Below, piece after piece: positions 13,840 through 15,670 of a stretch of 15,670 nt of DNA. A program made the position numbers and the translations under genes. The first letter of the stretch is position 1. Each line of letters begins with the position of its first letter. The notes under the pieces are model-generated. The model was not told where the DNA came from, ran no database searches, and saw only the letters and a list, made by a program, of their open reading frames with translations. This stretch comes from CAZJLP01 sp964546955 (GTDB lineage Bacteria > Verrucomicrobiota > Verrucomicrobiia > Opitutales > Opitutaceae): NCBI GenBank assembly GCA_964546955.1, contig CAZJLP010000081.1:1-15670 (forward strand). Direction: 5' to 3'.

Positions 13840-14883
13840 CTACTGGCCGAGCACCCAGGCGAAGATCAAGGGAGCGACGATCGTGGCGTCGCTTTCGACA
13901 ATGAACTTCGGGGTGTTTTGGCCGAGCTTGCCCCAGGTGATTTTCTCGTTGGGGACGGCGCCCGAGTAACTGCCGTAGCTCGTGGTCGAGTCACTGATCT
14001 GGCAGAAATAGCCCCAGAGCGGCACTTCGTCGCGCTGGAGATCCTGGTGGAGCATCGGAACGACGCAGATCGGGAAATCGCCGGCGATGCCGCCGCCGAT
14101 CTGAAAGAAGCCGATCGAGCCGTTGCCATTTCGCAGCGTCTTGGCGTTCTTCGTGTACCATTCCGCGAGGACCGTCATGTACTCGATACCGGTGCGAACG
14201 GTATGCACGTTCTTCACGTCGCCGCTGATGACGTGTCCCGCGTACATGTTGCCCAACGTGGCGTCTTCCCAGCCGGGGACCCACATGGGAATATTCTTTT
14301 CGCACGCGGCGAGCATCCAGGAGTTCTTCGGATCGATCTGGTAGCTCTTTTTCAGTTTTCCGCCGCGCAGGATCTTGTACATGAACTCATGCGGGAAGTA
14401 GCGTTCGCCGGCCTGGTCGGCCTTGACCCATTCTTCCAGGACAACGGCCTCGATGCGGCGCATCGCTTCCATCTCCGGGATGCAGGTGTCGGTCACGCGA
14501 TTCATGTGCCGCTCGAGCAACTCCTGCTCGTCCGCAGCGGTGAGATCGCGGTAGTTGGGCACCCGCTCGTAGTAGTCATGGGCGACCAGGTTGAAAATGT
14601 CCTCCTCGAGATTAGCGCCCGTGCAAACGATCGCGTGCACTTTGTCCTGGCGAATCATCTCCGCCAGCGTGATGCCGAGTTCGGCGGTCGACATGGCTCC
14701 GGCCAAGGTGACCAGCATCTTACCGCCGCTGCTCAGATGCGTTTCGTAACCTTTCGCCGCATCCATCAGTGCGGCGGAGTTAAAATGCCGATAATTGTGC
14801 GCGATGAATTTGGAGACCGGCCCCTTTTTCTTTGCGATTTCGGAGTTCGAGGGAGATTTGGTCTTCTTGGCTTTGGACTTCAT
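13840..14883 (-). CDS. Deoxyhypusine-synthase-family protein (bacterial DHS-like)
   Basis: A 347-residue protein of the deoxyhypusine synthase family, whose members use NAD and spermidine to move an aminobutyl group onto a lysine of eIF5A or, in homospermidine synthases derived from DHS, onto putrescine. The active-site region NEKITWGKLG (312-321) carries Lys319, the expected covalent-intermediate lysine. NAD-binding segments VCTGANLEEDIF (86-97), IGGGIAGDF (262-270) and VESDATIVAPLIF (329-341) are present, and the central PKNSWMLAACEKNIPMWVPGWEDATLG region fits the family. A Lys-rich N-terminal tail (residues 2-20) precedes the core. Bacteria do not have eIF5A hypusination, so a polyamine substrate such as putrescine is more likely. 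The ATG complement at 14881-14883 was chosen because the family begins soon after; the 28 codons upstream look like leader. It is divergent from the EamA transporter over 89 bp. Confidence 0.93.
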   Translation of the reverse strand: MKSKAKKTKSPSNSEIAKKKGPVSKFIAHNYRHFNSAALMDAAKGYETHLSSGGKMLVTLAGAMSTAELGITLAEMIRQDKVHAIVCTGANLEEDIFNLVAHDYYERVPNYRDLTAADEQELLERHMNRVTDTCIPEMEAMRRIEAVVLEEWVKADQAGERYFPHEFMYKILRGGKLKKSYQIDPKNSWMLAACEKNIPMWVPGWEDATLGNMYAGHVISGDVKNVHTVRTGIEYMTVLAEWYTKNAKTLRNGNGSIGFFQIGGGIAGDFPICVVPMLHQDLQRDEVPLWGYFCQISDSTTSYGSYSGAVPNEKITWGKLGQNTPKFIVESDATIVAPLIFAWVLGQ

Positions 14884-14972
14884 AGAAAAGCAAGAACTAG
14901 AAACGGGTCTGCGCGGAGCGCGATAAAAAACCGTCGCATCGAGGAGAACGTTACGGTGAGGTGGCAACCGGC

Positions 14973-15670
14973 ATGGTTGGAGCCTTTCTCACGACGATTT
15001 TCTTTTCGCTCTCGGCGGTGTTCGCCAATCGCAGCATTCGCGTCGTGGGAGCGGACCGGGCCAATGTCGGCCGCCTGCTCTGCGCGGTCGCGGCTCTTGC
15101 GCTCTATGCCCACATCTGGGGGCGCGGATTGGGCGGCGCGGGCCGGGATTGGTTCCTTCTCAGCGGGATCATCGGAATGGGTTTGGGGGACCTTGCCCAG
15201 TTCGGCGCTCTTCCTCGCCTCGGCTCGAGGCTCACCGTGCTGGTCACCCAATGCCTCGCGGCGCCCCTCGCGGTCTTGGCCGAGTGGCTTTGGCTGGGCA
15301 CGTCGCTGTCGGCGGCAGAGATGTTCTGCGGCGTCGTGATATTGATCGGAGTTGTCACCGCCCTCCTCCCCGGCCGGGCCCACCCGCCGCGGGTCGCGGT
15401 GAAACCCCTCGGTTTTGTTTTTGGACTCCTCGCGGCGGCGGGCCAGGGGTTCGGGGCCGTGGTTTCTCGCAGGGCGGGTGAAGCAGCCGCGGCTGCGGGC
15501 GAGAGCGTGGACGGAATCACGGCGGCCTATCAGCGTATCCTGGCGGGGTTTGCCGTGGCGCTCTGCTACCTTGTGGTCGTCGCGCTGCTCCGCAGAGCCA
15601 AAAGGAGCGGGGTCGTCCCGCCGGGCATCGACCCCGTTCCGCGGTCCAGGCGATTCCGGGACTACCTTTG
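14973..15670 (+). CDS. EamA/DMT-superfamily membrane transporter, N-terminal part (cut by right edge)
   Basis: An open frame of 232 codons continues to the window edge. It is strongly hydrophobic, with segments at about 1-16, 29-47, 60-77, 85-103 and 109-127, which gives the five-helix EamA half-unit. A basic linker at about 130-141 follows, then the second half starts with GFVFGLLAAAGQGFGAVVSRRAG (143-165) and a further long segment at 188-207. Drug/metabolite exporters of this family have two such five-helix repeats and about 300 residues, so roughly the last quarter is missing. The substrate cannot be inferred. The ATG at 14973 has GTGAGG about 10 bases upstream; an in-frame GTG at 14961 is an alternative start. 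It is divergent from the DHS-like gene, and the shared 89-bp gap must hold both promoters. Confidence 0.85.
   Translation, partial: MVGAFLTTIFFSLSAVFANRSIRVVGADRANVGRLLCAVAALALYAHIWGRGLGGAGRDWFLLSGIIGMGLGDLAQFGALPRLGSRLTVLVTQCLAAPLAVLAEWLWLGTSLSAAEMFCGVVILIGVVTALLPGRAHPPRVAVKPLGFVFGLLAAAGQGFGAVVSRRAGEAAAAAGESVDGITAAYQRILAGFAVALCYLVVVALLRRAKRSGVVPPGIDPVPRSRRFRDYL

Noticed and set aside
13780..15339. A 519-codon open frame on the plus strand opposite the DHS-like gene and into the transporter gene.
   Set aside because: It is antisense to a strongly conserved DHS-family frame and out of frame with the transporter; its composition is that of a GC-rich shadow frame.

Overview
The window comes from a GC-rich bacterial chromosome and carries 13 protein-coding genes (two cut by the window edges) on both strands. 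Gene content and style fit Verrucomicrobiota, probably near the Opitutales: a bacterial deoxyhypusine-synthase-family protein, secreted TonB-C-domain proteins with no TonB-type anchor segment, a long DERA next to an aldehyde dehydrogenase pair, an HDFNN-type orphan histidine kinase, few clear Shine-Dalgarno sites, and extragenic repeats. This placement is inferred from the sequence alone.

Layout. (1) 1-396, minus: N-terminal part of a possible alpha/beta hydrolase, divergent from an RluA-family pseudouridine synthase (466-1338, plus). (2) 1439-2539, minus: membrane acyl-lipid/acyl-CoA desaturase with a strong intrinsic terminator, divergent across about 500 bp from a GT9 glycosyltransferase (3035-3988, plus). 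(3) 4143-6158, plus: two paralogous exported TonB-C-domain proteins separated by a strong terminator. (4) 6284-7716, minus: a two-gene unit for an exported NTF2-like protein and a membrane-anchored beta-propeller-like protein. (5) 7833-11197, plus: deoC, a full-length aldehyde dehydrogenase, and a shortened ALDH-like protein without catalytic residues, followed closely by an orphan sensor histidine kinase (11248-12294). (6) 12295-12684: gene-free and repeat-rich. (7) 12685-13647, plus: ribokinase/PfkB-family sugar kinase. (8) 13840-14883, minus: deoxyhypusine-synthase-like protein, divergent from a partial EamA/DMT-family transporter (14973 to the right edge).

How the genes may work together. 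The clearest pathway is deoxyribose use. A PfkB kinase could make deoxyribose-5-phosphate, DeoC would cleave it to glyceraldehyde-3-phosphate and acetaldehyde, and the aldehyde dehydrogenase would oxidise acetaldehyde to acetate. The most distinctive point is that the active dehydrogenase is followed 22 bp later by a 288-residue ALDH-fold protein lacking the catalytic Cys and Glu. Together they look like the two halves of an ALDH16-type enzyme encoded as separate genes.

The non-coding DNA holds a three-copy dispersed repeat lying on both sides of the kinase gene, two blocks of degenerate 7-bp tandem repeats, and a compact tRNA-like palindromic structure.
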